Source of the DNA: CAZIKB01 sp964539665
Lineage (GTDB): Bacteria > Zhuqueibacterota > Zhuqueibacteria > Oceanimicrobiales > Oceanimicrobiaceae
Assembly: GCA_964539665.1 (NCBI GenBank)
Contig: CAZIKB010000003.1
Coordinates: forward strand, 1 to 64,000
Length of the DNA: 64,000 nt
Reading direction: 5' to 3'
Position numbers and translations under genes: made by a program. Within the stretch, counting starts at the first letter, position 1. Each line of letters opens with the position of its first letter. The notes beneath the pieces are model-generated. The model was not told the origin of the DNA, did not search any database, and saw only the letters and a list, made by a program, of their open reading frames with translations. Shown here one piece after another: positions 54,216-63,163 of the stretch.

Positions 54216-55181
54216 ATGCAAAAAGTTCTAATCACTGGAGGAGCAGGTTTCATTGGATCACATCTTAGCGAAGTACTTTTACAAACAGGATACGAAGTAA
54301 TTTGTTTAGATAATTTCAATGATTATTATGATATAAAAATTAAGCGACGAAATGTAGAGTCTCTTTTAAAACAGCATAGATATACGTTAATTGAGGGGGA
54401 TATATTAAATGTAGAATTACTTAAGCAGGTTTTTGAAGACGCAAGAATAAATATTGTTGTTCATCTTGCAGCGCGAGCCGGCGTCAGACCTTCCCTCCAT
54501 CAACCGTTATTATATCAGGAAGTCAATGTTCAGGGAACAACAAATTTGCTTGAAGTTGCTAAAGATTTTAAGGTTGACAAATTTATTTTTGGTTCTTCAT
54601 CCTCCGTATATGGCCAAAATAAAAAAGTGCCGTTTAGTGAAAATGATCTGGTAGACCAGCCAATTTCACCCTATGCGGCCACGAAAAAAGCGGGTGAACT
54701 GATTTGTTATACATATTATCATTTGTATCAACTTCCCATAACCTGCTTAAGATTTTTTACAGTTTACGGTCCTCGCCAGCGCCCGGATATGGCGATTTAT
54801 AAATTTACCGAAAGTATATATAATCAGGATAAAATTACCATGTATGGTGACGGAAAATCCCGGCGAGATTATACATATATTGCTGATATTGTTGACGGTA
54901 TTTGTAAAGCCATTATGCATTGTAAATCATATCACATTTATAACTTAGGTGAATCTCAGACAATAGAATTGCGAAAATTGATTGATTTAATTGCGAATTG
55001 TCTGAACAAAAAACCAGTTATCCAGCTATTGCCAGTTCAACCCGGAGATGTCCCAATTACTTTTGCCGATATATCGAGAGCAAAAAATGAAATTGGATAT
55101 TTGCCGCAAGTAGGAATTGAATCAGGTGTTGAAAGGTTTGTTGATTGGTATTTAAAGATGGCTTCATCGATTTACAAATAG
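54216..55181 (+). CDS. NAD-dependent UDP-sugar epimerase (UDP-glucuronate 4-epimerase-like)
   Basis: 321-aa extended SDR. NAD site ITGGAGFIGSHLSEVLL; catalytic YxxxK in YAATKKAGE; Ser in FGSSSSVYG. The insert LDNFNDYYDIKIKRRN and HLAARAGVRPSL are typical of UDP-glucuronate 4-epimerases. Its likely substrate supplier (UDP-glucose dehydrogenase) is decayed at 56722, so UDP-glucuronate must come from elsewhere or the enzyme uses another UDP-sugar. Confidence 0.88.
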   Translation: MQKVLITGGAGFIGSHLSEVLLQTGYEVICLDNFNDYYDIKIKRRNVESLLKQHRYTLIEGDILNVELLKQVFEDARINIVVHLAARAGVRPSLHQPLLYQEVNVQGTTNLLEVAKDFKVDKFIFGSSSSVYGQNKKVPFSENDLVDQPISPYAATKKAGELICYTYYHLYQLPITCLRFFTVYGPRQRPDMAIYKFTESIYNQDKITMYGDGKSRRDYTYIADIVDGICKAIMHCKSYHIYNLGESQTIELRKLIDLIANCLNKKPVIQLLPVQPGDVPITFADISRAKNEIGYLPQVGIESGVERFVDWYLKMASSIYK

Positions 55182-55233
55182 AAGTCAATTATATAACTGT
55201 AACTTTAATGAAAAGTAAAATTAAAAACGTTTC

Positions 55234-56691
55234 ATGCTAAAAGAACAAGAAGTATTTCTAAGTAATGTATCAAAATTTATTGATGCTTTTTGTGTTTTTA
55301 TATCTTTTTTTGTCTCTTATTTTGTAAGTGGATTTATAAGGGATATATTTAATTTAACAGAAATGGCCTTTGCCAGAGAACCGAACTTTAGAAATCTTCT
55401 ATTATTCACACAAGACTATTCTATTATTATCTTTTCAAGTATTCCTGTCTGGTTGTTTTTATTTGCGATCCAGGGGGCTTATAAAGAATTGCGAACTAAG
55501 ACAATTGCGAAGGAAGTAGAAATTATTCTTAAATCCGCAGTTCTGGCAACAATTGCCATAGGCAGTTTGATTTTTATTTTCAAATTGAAAGAAACAAGCC
55601 GACTTTATATCGGAATAAATGCCTGCTTCACGATCATTCTTCTTACCGGGGCAAAAATAATTCTAAATCATTTGTCTGATTATATCCACAAAAAAGGATA
55701 TAATCAAGTTAATATCTTAGTTGTTGGTACAGGTAAAAGGGCCTGTGAATTTATTAAGGTGGTAAAATCTCGTGCAAATTGGGGTTTAAAGATTGTAGGA
55801 TTGATTGATGATGAACACGGTATGTTTGGTAAGGAAATTGAAGGATTACGAGTATTAGGCAGACTTCAGGATATTCCATTTATTTTACATAGAATTGTTG
55901 TTGATCGCGTGATATTTGTGGTGCCACGATTGTGGCTGCATCGAATTGATGAGGCCATATTGGCTTGCGAGCGGGAGGGTATCAGCACAGCTATTAGCAT
56001 GGATTTATATAATCTTAGAATTGCAAAAGTACGTCAAACAGATTTTAGCGGCTTCCCGCTACTGGAATTTGAAACTTTTTCAGCTAAACAATGGCAGCTT
56101 TTTATCAAACGTACATTTGACATTATTCTATCCATTGTAGCTTTAATCGTGTTAACGCCTGTGATTTTATTAACAATTCTGGCTATAAAGATGACAACCA
56201 ACGGTCCTGTGTTGTTTCAGCAAATCAGGTCAGGTTTAAATGGCAGAAAATTTAAACTTTATAAATTTAGGACCATGATCGAGGGAGCAGAGATGAAAAA
56301 GCGAGAGTTGTTAAAGATGAATGAAATGGATGGACCTGTATTCAAAATTAAACATGATCCAAGAATTACAAGAATTGGCAGAGTTCTTAGAAAGTTAAGC
56401 ATCGATGAAATTCCACAATTGATAAATGTTTTGAAAGGGGATATGAGCATAGTAGGTCCCAGGCCGCCCTTGCCGGTAGAAGTTGATTTATATAAATTGT
56501 GGCAAAGAAGAAGATTAAGCCTTAAACCCGGAATTACCTGTATTTGGCAGGTAAGCGGGAGAAATAATATCCAGTTTGAAAAATGGATGGAAATGGATTT
56601 AGAGTACATTGATCAGTGGTCGCTTTGGTTGGATTTAAAAATCGTATTTAAGACAGTGTTCGTAGTTTTATTCGGATACGGGGCAAGCTAA
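55234..56691 (+). CDS. Polyprenyl-phosphate sugar-1-phosphate transferase (WcaJ/WbaP-like)
   Basis: 485-aa initiating transferase for exopolysaccharide repeat units. Four N-terminal membrane helices, a CoA-binding-like domain (NILVVGTGKRACEFIKVV), a fifth helix near 300, then the catalytic bacterial transferase domain (FKLYKFRTMIEGAE, GRVLRKLSIDEIPQLINVLKGDMSIVGPRPPLP, KPGITCIWQVSGR). All signature motifs intact. Confidence 0.94.
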   Translation: MLKEQEVFLSNVSKFIDAFCVFISFFVSYFVSGFIRDIFNLTEMAFAREPNFRNLLLFTQDYSIIIFSSIPVWLFLFAIQGAYKELRTKTIAKEVEIILKSAVLATIAIGSLIFIFKLKETSRLYIGINACFTIILLTGAKIILNHLSDYIHKKGYNQVNILVVGTGKRACEFIKVVKSRANWGLKIVGLIDDEHGMFGKEIEGLRVLGRLQDIPFILHRIVVDRVIFVVPRLWLHRIDEAILACEREGISTAISMDLYNLRIAKVRQTDFSGFPLLEFETFSAKQWQLFIKRTFDIILSIVALIVLTPVILLTILAIKMTTNGPVLFQQIRSGLNGRKFKLYKFRTMIEGAEMKKRELLKMNEMDGPVFKIKHDPRITRIGRVLRKLSIDEIPQLINVLKGDMSIVGPRPPLPVEVDLYKLWQRRRLSLKPGITCIWQVSGRNNIQFEKWMEMDLEYIDQWSLWLDLKIVFKTVFVVLFGYGAS

Positions 56692-56721
56692 AATCTTCAT
56701 TGAATTTTAAGGAGGCATAAA

Positions 56722-56906
56722 GTGCACATCAGTGTAATCGGCACTGACTATGCAGGCCTGGTTACAGGAGCTTGCTTTGCGGAATAATGAAGTACCAACA
56801 CTAATTGAGTTAGGAAATATTTAAAATTCGCAAAAAATGCTCCAGAGAGGATTTAATGACTTTAGTGCTGGTCGGCTAAAGATAAATAGAATGGAGGATA
56901 ATTGAT
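56722..56906 (+). pseudogene. Broken UDP-glucose 6-dehydrogenase
   Basis: A GTG with GGAGG upstream opens MHISVIGT followed by GLVTGACFAE and then stops, the NAD-binding N-terminus of Ugd. A shifted frame continues NNEVPTLIELGNI, and a third (from 56840) gives RGFNDFSAGRLKI, matching the later AGRLKFT segment of Ugd. Several frameshifts and stops; the remainder is unrecognisable. The parent would have made UDP-glucuronate for this locus. Confidence 0.75.
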
Positions 56907-57369
56907 AAAATATATGTTATAACAAATGAGAATATTTATTATGCAATCAAACTCAGGAAATTTTTCTAATCAATATTCATAGAAGAGTTAGTTCGGGAGA
57001 CTAAAGTAAATTAGGATATCGATGCAATCCCAATATACTTGTTTAAAGAAGTGATAATTCCAACTAACTCTTTTTTTGCTTTGTGTCAGTTCAGAACAAC
57101 GTTTCATTTTGGCACACGCAATTTATGAGAAATTGATATTAATCAAAATGTTAAAGCTTAATAAGCGCAATAGAATTGATGAGTTGATTACCAGGCGTAT
57201 ATATTAGTTCAAATGGCATTAATATTGCTAAAGAAAAAAACCTTAAGGACGATTTATATCGTATCAATAAATAATAATTTGGATAAAATAATATTGGTAA
57301 AGATTGCTACTCAACCTTCCTGAGATTGGCTCGAATTTGCATGACTTATTTAAAAGGGAAATCTAATAA
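56907..57369. other. Decayed non-coding stretch
   Basis: AT-rich sequence full of stops in all frames, probably the eroded rest of the Ugd gene. I see no other gene, RNA or clear promoter before the glycosyltransferase at 57370. Confidence 0.5.
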
Positions 57370-58548
57370 ATGCAGATTTTAATGATTGCACCCCAACCTT
57401 TTTTCCAGCCCCGCGGGACACCGTTTAGTGTACTGCATAGATTGAATACATTATCAAAATTTGGATACAAAATTGATTTATTAACCTATCATTTAGGTGA
57501 AAATATTGATATTGATGGCGTCACAATTCACAGGATTCCGAAAGTACCATTCGTGAAAAAAATTGCCATTGGCCCGTCCAAAACTAAAATTATTTTAGAT
57601 TTATTTGTATATTTTAAAGCGAAAAAAATGCTGGCAGCTCGTAAATATGATTTAATCCATTCCCATGAGGAAGCTGGTTTTTTTGCGCATTATTTAGCAA
57701 AAAATTTTGGTGCTCTACACCTTTATGATATGCATTCCAGTCTTCCGCAGCAGTTGTCTAATTTTAAGTTTACCAAATCAAAGATATTGGTGAAATTATT
57801 TACGAATTTAGAAGCTCGTACAATTGAAAACGCCAAAGCTGTCATTACTATTTGTCCGGAATTATACAATTATGTTAATCTGAATTTCCCTAATATGTAT
57901 AATATCTTAATTGAAAATGTGGCCGACAATAGCGAAGTATTCAAGTCAGACATTGATAAATTATCCATAAAGCAAAAAATAAATGCCAATGGTGATTTAA
58001 TAGTTTTATATACGGGCACATTTGAGCCGTATCAGGGTATTGATTTGCTTATCAGGGCGAGCGCTGAAATAATCGAAAAGGAGAAAAATGTAAGATTTGT
58101 GCTGGTAGGAGGGAAAACCCACCAGATTCTGACCTATCAGGAACAGGTGAATAAGCTCAATCTTAACGATTATTTTGTTTTTACCGGTTCAGTTCTCCCT
58201 GAAGAAATTCCCGGGTATGTTGAGGCGTCTGATGTTTTAGTATCACCAAGAATTGAGGGCAATAACACACCGTTAAAAATTTATTCCTACATGCGTTCCG
58301 GCAAGCCAATCGTAGCCACTAATCATATTACCCACACCCAGGTTTTAAATCAAGATGCTGCGGTTTTGACGGACTGTACACCGGCTGCATTTAGCAAAGG
58401 AGTGCTCGATGTTTTGAAGGATTCGGAATTGAGGCGAAGGATAGGAGAAAAGGCCCAAATAGTCGCAGAGGAAAGTTACAGTTATCAGGCCTATTTGAAC
58501 AAAACAAAAGAAGTTTATAATTATTTAGAAAATCAAATAAAAACTTGA
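57370..58548 (+). CDS. Glycosyltransferase family 4
   Basis: 392-aa GT-B transferase. N-terminal PQPFFQPRGTPFSVLHRLNTLSKFGYKIDLLTYH; C-terminal GT4 core with LYTGTFEPYQGIDLLIRA, VLVGGKTHQ, and SPRIEGNNTPLKIYSYMRSGKPIVATN carrying the acidic EGxxxPLK motif. Adds a sugar to the lipid-linked repeat unit; donor not readable. Confidence 0.9.
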   Translation: MQILMIAPQPFFQPRGTPFSVLHRLNTLSKFGYKIDLLTYHLGENIDIDGVTIHRIPKVPFVKKIAIGPSKTKIILDLFVYFKAKKMLAARKYDLIHSHEEAGFFAHYLAKNFGALHLYDMHSSLPQQLSNFKFTKSKILVKLFTNLEARTIENAKAVITICPELYNYVNLNFPNMYNILIENVADNSEVFKSDIDKLSIKQKINANGDLIVLYTGTFEPYQGIDLLIRASAEIIEKEKNVRFVLVGGKTHQILTYQEQVNKLNLNDYFVFTGSVLPEEIPGYVEASDVLVSPRIEGNNTPLKIYSYMRSGKPIVATNHITHTQVLNQDAAVLTDCTPAAFSKGVLDVLKDSELRRRIGEKAQIVAEESYSYQAYLNKTKEVYNYLENQIKT

Positions 58549-58562
58549 AGGCGAACTGACTC

Positions 58563-60500
58563 ATGTGTGGTATCTGTGGTGTAACCTATTTTGACAGGGC
58601 AAGAACTGTCTCAGAACATGAATTGCAGCGAATGTGCGATGTTATTCAGCATCGTGGTCCTGATGATTCTGGTTGGGTTCTAAAGGACAGTTGTGGGATT
58701 GGCATGCGCAGGTTAAGCATCATTGATTTGAATACCGGCCACCAGCCCATAGCCAATGAGGATGGTTCGATATGGATCGTATTCAATGGCGAGATTTATA
58801 ACCACCTGGAACTGCGCAAAGATCTTGAGAAGAAAGGTCACAAATTTCAAACTCATACAGATACTGAAGCAATCATTCATGCGTACGAAGAGTACGGCGA
58901 GGAGTGCCCCAAAAAGTTAAACGGTATGTTTGGGTTTGCAATATGGGATCAAAAAAAACACTCTCTGTTTATCGCGCGTGACCGATTAGGTATTAAGCCT
59001 CTTTACTATTACATTGATAATAAAAAATTTGTATTCGGCTCTGAATTGAAATCCATCTTACAGGTTCACGATGTAGCCAGGGATGTCGATGTCCACGCGC
59101 TAGATATTTATTTAACATTTGAATATATCCCTTCTCCGTGGTCTATTTTTCAAAAGATTGCCAAGCTCCCGCCTGGCCACCATTTGAAACTGCAGGATGG
59201 AAAGGTGACAGTTAGAAAGTATTGGGATTTGCAGTTTGATGAAAAGGAAACAAATATAAATGAAGCTCGGGAGCAATTGTTAGATTTATTACAGGATGCA
59301 GTAAAAATCCGATTAATGAGCGATGTACCACTGGGTGCGTTACTAAGCGGCGGTATTGATTCAAGTGCAATTGTTGCATTGATGAGCCAGGTCATGGATA
59401 GACCAGTCGAAACTTTTTCAATTGGCTTTAACGAGGCTACATATAATGAATCAAGTTATGCGAAAATTGTGGCCGACCATTTTAAAACAAAGCATCATGA
59501 ATTTGTGATAGAGCCGGATGCTCTTGATTTAACGGAAAAATTAATCGGTCAATTAGATGAACCTTTCGGTGATTTCTCGATATTTCCGACTTATTTAGTT
59601 TCAAAAATGGCCAGGGAATTTGTTACAGTTGCATTATCAGGCGATGGCGGGGATGAATTGTTTGCTGGCTATGATACATATCTCGCGAATAAAGCTGGCC
59701 AGATTTATCAACGCGTGCCAAAATTTATGCGACAGGGTATCATTGCACCTTTCTTAAATATGATACCCCCAACTGAAAAGAAAAAAGGACTGATAAATCG
59801 AGCCAGACGTTTTACAGAAGGTATGCGGCTTCCTGAAGATTTAGCGCATACCCGGTGGATGATTTTTTTACAGGAAGCTGATAAAACCAGACTTTATTCC
59901 CAGGACTTCTGGAATAATCTCAACTATGAAGAATCCTTTGAATTTATCCGAAATCATTTCAATGGTGTGCAGACTTCAGATGAATTAAATCGCCAGCTTT
60001 ATGTGGACATCAAAACATATTTAGTGGATGATATATTATTTAAAGTAGATCGCATGTCGATGGCGACATCATTAGAAGCACGCGTGCCTTTTCTTGATCA
60101 TAGATTCGTTGAATTTACGGCTACTTTACCGAGTAAACTGAAATTAAATGGTACGAACACAAAATTTATTTTAAAAGATGCAATGAAGGAATTGTTACCT
60201 CCTGAGATTTTAAAAAGAGGTAAAGAGGGATTTAGCATTCCAATTAAAAATTGGTTAAAGAAAGATCTGAAGAACTTAATGCTGGATGTGCTTGATCCAC
60301 AGAAAATTAAACGGGAAGGTTTTTTTAATCCAGATTACGTGCAGAGACTGACGCAAGAGCATTTAACCGGTAAAGAGAATCACAGCCATCGATTATGGGC
60401 AATTATGGTATTTGGAATTTGGCAGGATATTTATTTAGGCAGGAAAGAAAAAACCCATGAAACAACCATTAAAACATCTAATGAATTTGTAGAGATTTAG
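58563..60500 (+). CDS. asnB: Glutamine-hydrolysing asparagine synthetase (AsnB-like amidotransferase)
   Basis: 645 aa. N-terminal nucleophile Cys2 (MCGICGV) and NTN glutaminase (HRGPDDSGW, FNGEIYNHLELR), then the synthetase domain with ATP pyrophosphatase loop LLSGGIDSSAIVAL and SGDGGDELFAGY. Its place in an exopolysaccharide cluster resembles the exosortase-associated amidotransferase type, so it may amidate a sugar acid rather than make asparagine. Confidence 0.9.
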   Translation: MCGICGVTYFDRARTVSEHELQRMCDVIQHRGPDDSGWVLKDSCGIGMRRLSIIDLNTGHQPIANEDGSIWIVFNGEIYNHLELRKDLEKKGHKFQTHTDTEAIIHAYEEYGEECPKKLNGMFGFAIWDQKKHSLFIARDRLGIKPLYYYIDNKKFVFGSELKSILQVHDVARDVDVHALDIYLTFEYIPSPWSIFQKIAKLPPGHHLKLQDGKVTVRKYWDLQFDEKETNINEAREQLLDLLQDAVKIRLMSDVPLGALLSGGIDSSAIVALMSQVMDRPVETFSIGFNEATYNESSYAKIVADHFKTKHHEFVIEPDALDLTEKLIGQLDEPFGDFSIFPTYLVSKMAREFVTVALSGDGGDELFAGYDTYLANKAGQIYQRVPKFMRQGIIAPFLNMIPPTEKKKGLINRARRFTEGMRLPEDLAHTRWMIFLQEADKTRLYSQDFWNNLNYEESFEFIRNHFNGVQTSDELNRQLYVDIKTYLVDDILFKVDRMSMATSLEARVPFLDHRFVEFTATLPSKLKLNGTNTKFILKDAMKELLPPEILKRGKEGFSIPIKNWLKKDLKNLMLDVLDPQKIKREGFFNPDYVQRLTQEHLTGKENHSHRLWAIMVFGIWQDIYLGRKEKTHETTIKTSNEFVEI

Positions 60501-60565
60501 ATTGCTCAATCCTGCTAACAACGGCGTAATAAAATATTGGACTTAAAATATAAAAGGATGCACCT

Positions 60566-61372
60566 GTGAATCAAATTTTAGAGGAAATTAAAAAACTTGG
60601 CATTGATAATCTTGAACCAAAACTTGAAGAAATTCGGGAATACTGGAATGCCCACATTCATGACCTGGAATTAGCCAAACATCCTGTAGGCACCATTGGT
60701 TTTTTTCAAGACCTGGACGAGTATCGATTTGATAAACTACGCTATTTACCAAAAGTAGTCAATTTCAACGGGTACAAAGACAGGAAGGTATTAGAGGTCG
60801 GTTGCGGAGTAGGTATTGATCTGGTAAGATTCGCCAGAGGAGGCGCCATTGTTACTGGCGTGGATTTAGCCGAGAAATCAATTGAATTGGCAAAGCAAAA
60901 TTTTCAATTGCACGGCCTTGAAGGTCAGCTTAGGCTGGGAAACGGGGAAAATTTAGATTTCCCGGACAACAGCTTCGACGTGGTTTATGCTCACGGTGTG
61001 ATTCAGTACACTGCAAATGCTCAAAAAATGGTAAACGAATTACAGCGGGTAGTGAAGCCCGGCGGTGAAATCATCGTTATGGTTTACAACCGCAAATCCT
61101 GGCTTAATTTAATGTCGGTAACTTTAGGCGTGGGATTAGAGCATGAAGATGCTCCTGTCTTGAAAAAGATCACCATTCGGGAGTTGAGGAATTTGCTGCA
61201 AGGATTTGCAAAAGTTACAATTATGCCTGAGAGATTCCCTGTAAAATCGAGATTGCATAAAGGCGCCAAGGCATTGTTCTTCAATGTTTTCTTTGTACCA
61301 TTATTTAATTTGATTCCAAGATTTATCACGCGCAATACTGGTTGGCATCTAATGGCATTTGCTAATAAATAA
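60566..61372 (+). CDS. SAM-dependent class I methyltransferase
   Basis: 268 aa. SAM motif I VLEVGCGVGIDLVRFARGG near residues 75-93; GVDLAEKSIELA; FDVVYAHGVIQY; ELQRVVKPGGEIIVMVYN. GTG start with AAAAGGA upstream. Probably modifies a sugar or lipid in the surrounding locus; target unknown. Confidence 0.85.
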   Translation: MNQILEEIKKLGIDNLEPKLEEIREYWNAHIHDLELAKHPVGTIGFFQDLDEYRFDKLRYLPKVVNFNGYKDRKVLEVGCGVGIDLVRFARGGAIVTGVDLAEKSIELAKQNFQLHGLEGQLRLGNGENLDFPDNSFDVVYAHGVIQYTANAQKMVNELQRVVKPGGEIIVMVYNRKSWLNLMSVTLGVGLEHEDAPVLKKITIRELRNLLQGFAKVTIMPERFPVKSRLHKGAKALFFNVFFVPLFNLIPRFITRNTGWHLMAFANK

Positions 61373-61438
61373 ACAGAGTCATAATTAATTATGATTTTAT
61401 TTAAATATAAATAAGAGAAGCGGAAAATCGTTTAGTAA

Positions 61439-63115
61439 ATGGAAAGGAATCTATCTCAATTAGGGGGGAAACAGTATGATGTTCTGATAATTGGTGGCGG
61501 TATTTACGGTGTTTATGCTGCATGGGATGCAGCTTCAAGAGGTTTATCCGTTGCACTGATTGATAAAGCCGATTTCGGCGCAGCCACATCATCCAATAGT
61601 TTGAAAATCATTCATGGTGGTCTTCGCTATTTACAGCATGCTGATTTCAAACGTATGCGTGAATCTATCGCGGAACGACGCATACTGATGCGAATTGCTC
61701 CCCATCTTGTCCACCCGCTTCCTTGTATCATGCCTACTTACGGTCATGCCATGAAAGGTAAAGAGGTTATGGCTGTGGCGCTTTTCATGAATGACCTCGT
61801 TGGATTTGATCGGAATGGTCTTGCTGATCCTCAAAAACACCTACCACGCGGTCGGGTCATTTCAAAAAAAGAATGTTTAAAGATAATTCCAGGAATTGAT
61901 GAAGAAGGCCTGACAGGTGGAGCCATCTGGTATGATTGCCAGGTGAATAATTCCGAACGTATGCTGTTGTCTATTCTTCATTCAGCCGTGAAGGCCGATG
62001 CAGTAGTGGCTAATTACGTTGAAATGCTGAGTTTTATGAGGGATAAGGAGCGGGTATCAGGCGTTGTGGCAAAAGATCACATAACAGGTGAGCAAGTAGA
62101 AATCCGGGCGAAACTAGTGATCAATAACAGCGGACCCTGGGTTGAAAATATCCTTAGCCATTTGAATGGACACTCGATACAACCTGAGATTAAGATGTCA
62201 GCAGCGATGAATTTGGTGTTAAAGAGACAAATTATATCTGAATACGCTGCAGGCATTTGGAGTAAGGCTACATTTAAAGATACGGATGCGTTAATTAGTA
62301 AGGGGTCCCGGCTTTTTTTTATTACTCCCTGGCAAAATTATTCAATAATTGGTACAACCCATGTTCATTATGAAGGTGATCCGGGTCAATTCAAAATACG
62401 TGAACAGGATATTCAATCGTTTGTCAACGAGGTCAATGAGGCGTATCCAGCCGCCAATATAAAAAGGGAAGATGTCTCATTTTTTTATGGCGGCCTGCTG
62501 CCGGCCGATGCAAACCAGCCTGACACGGGAGATGTAAAACTGTTGAAGAGTTACAGGATTATTGACCATGAAATTGAAAGTGGCATTAAAGGCTTGCTTT
62601 CGGTAGTCAGTGTGAAATATACCACAGCCAGAGATGTTGCGCAAAAAACCGTAGATTATATTTTCAATAAATTAAATATTCAATCTCCTGCGTGTCAAAC
62701 TTCGAGTGTGCCGCTATTTGGCGGTGAAATTGAGTTGTTTGACGATTTTCTAAAAAAAGAAAAAGCTAAAGCTATGAAGGGATTAAGCGAAGATATAATT
62801 GAGCATTTAATTAAGAATTACGGTTCAGAATATAAAAGAATTTTAAATTATACAGATGAAAATTCTGATTGGGCTGAAACAGTAAATGATTCGTCAAATG
62901 TTTTAAAAGCGGAAATCATTCATACAGTCCGGGAAGAAATGGCGCTAAAGCTTCGTGATGTTGTCAGGATACGCACAGAACTTGGCAGTGCAGCTTATCC
63001 GGGTCTGGAGACTCTTGAAACCTGTGCAGCTTTAATGGCGCATGAATTAGGTTGGGATGCTAAAAAAATACAAAGTGAAATTGATGAAGCTAAGGCTATT
63101 TATGTGCCAGCATAA
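61439..63115 (+). CDS. FAD-dependent glycerol-3-phosphate dehydrogenase (GlpD-like)
   Basis: 558 aa. FAD site DVLIIGGGIYGVYAAWDAASRG; SSNSLKIIHGGLRYLQ is the GlpA/GlpD signature (SSrSTkLiHGGlRYL). The C-terminal alpha domain (LRDVVRIRTELGSAAYP) is present. Gives dihydroxyacetone phosphate and quinol. Its link to the upstream sugar genes is unclear; it could feed glycerol-phosphate into lipid or polymer synthesis. Confidence 0.88.
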   Translation: MERNLSQLGGKQYDVLIIGGGIYGVYAAWDAASRGLSVALIDKADFGAATSSNSLKIIHGGLRYLQHADFKRMRESIAERRILMRIAPHLVHPLPCIMPTYGHAMKGKEVMAVALFMNDLVGFDRNGLADPQKHLPRGRVISKKECLKIIPGIDEEGLTGGAIWYDCQVNNSERMLLSILHSAVKADAVVANYVEMLSFMRDKERVSGVVAKDHITGEQVEIRAKLVINNSGPWVENILSHLNGHSIQPEIKMSAAMNLVLKRQIISEYAAGIWSKATFKDTDALISKGSRLFFITPWQNYSIIGTTHVHYEGDPGQFKIREQDIQSFVNEVNEAYPAANIKREDVSFFYGGLLPADANQPDTGDVKLLKSYRIIDHEIESGIKGLLSVVSVKYTTARDVAQKTVDYIFNKLNIQSPACQTSSVPLFGGEIELFDDFLKKEKAKAMKGLSEDIIEHLIKNYGSEYKRILNYTDENSDWAETVNDSSNVLKAEIIHTVREEMALKLRDVVRIRTELGSAAYPGLETLETCAALMAHELGWDAKKIQSEIDEAKAIYVPA

Positions 63116-63163
63116 TTAATTTGTGATTTAGTTTTTTAATTTTTGCAGGACCGATAATTACTT

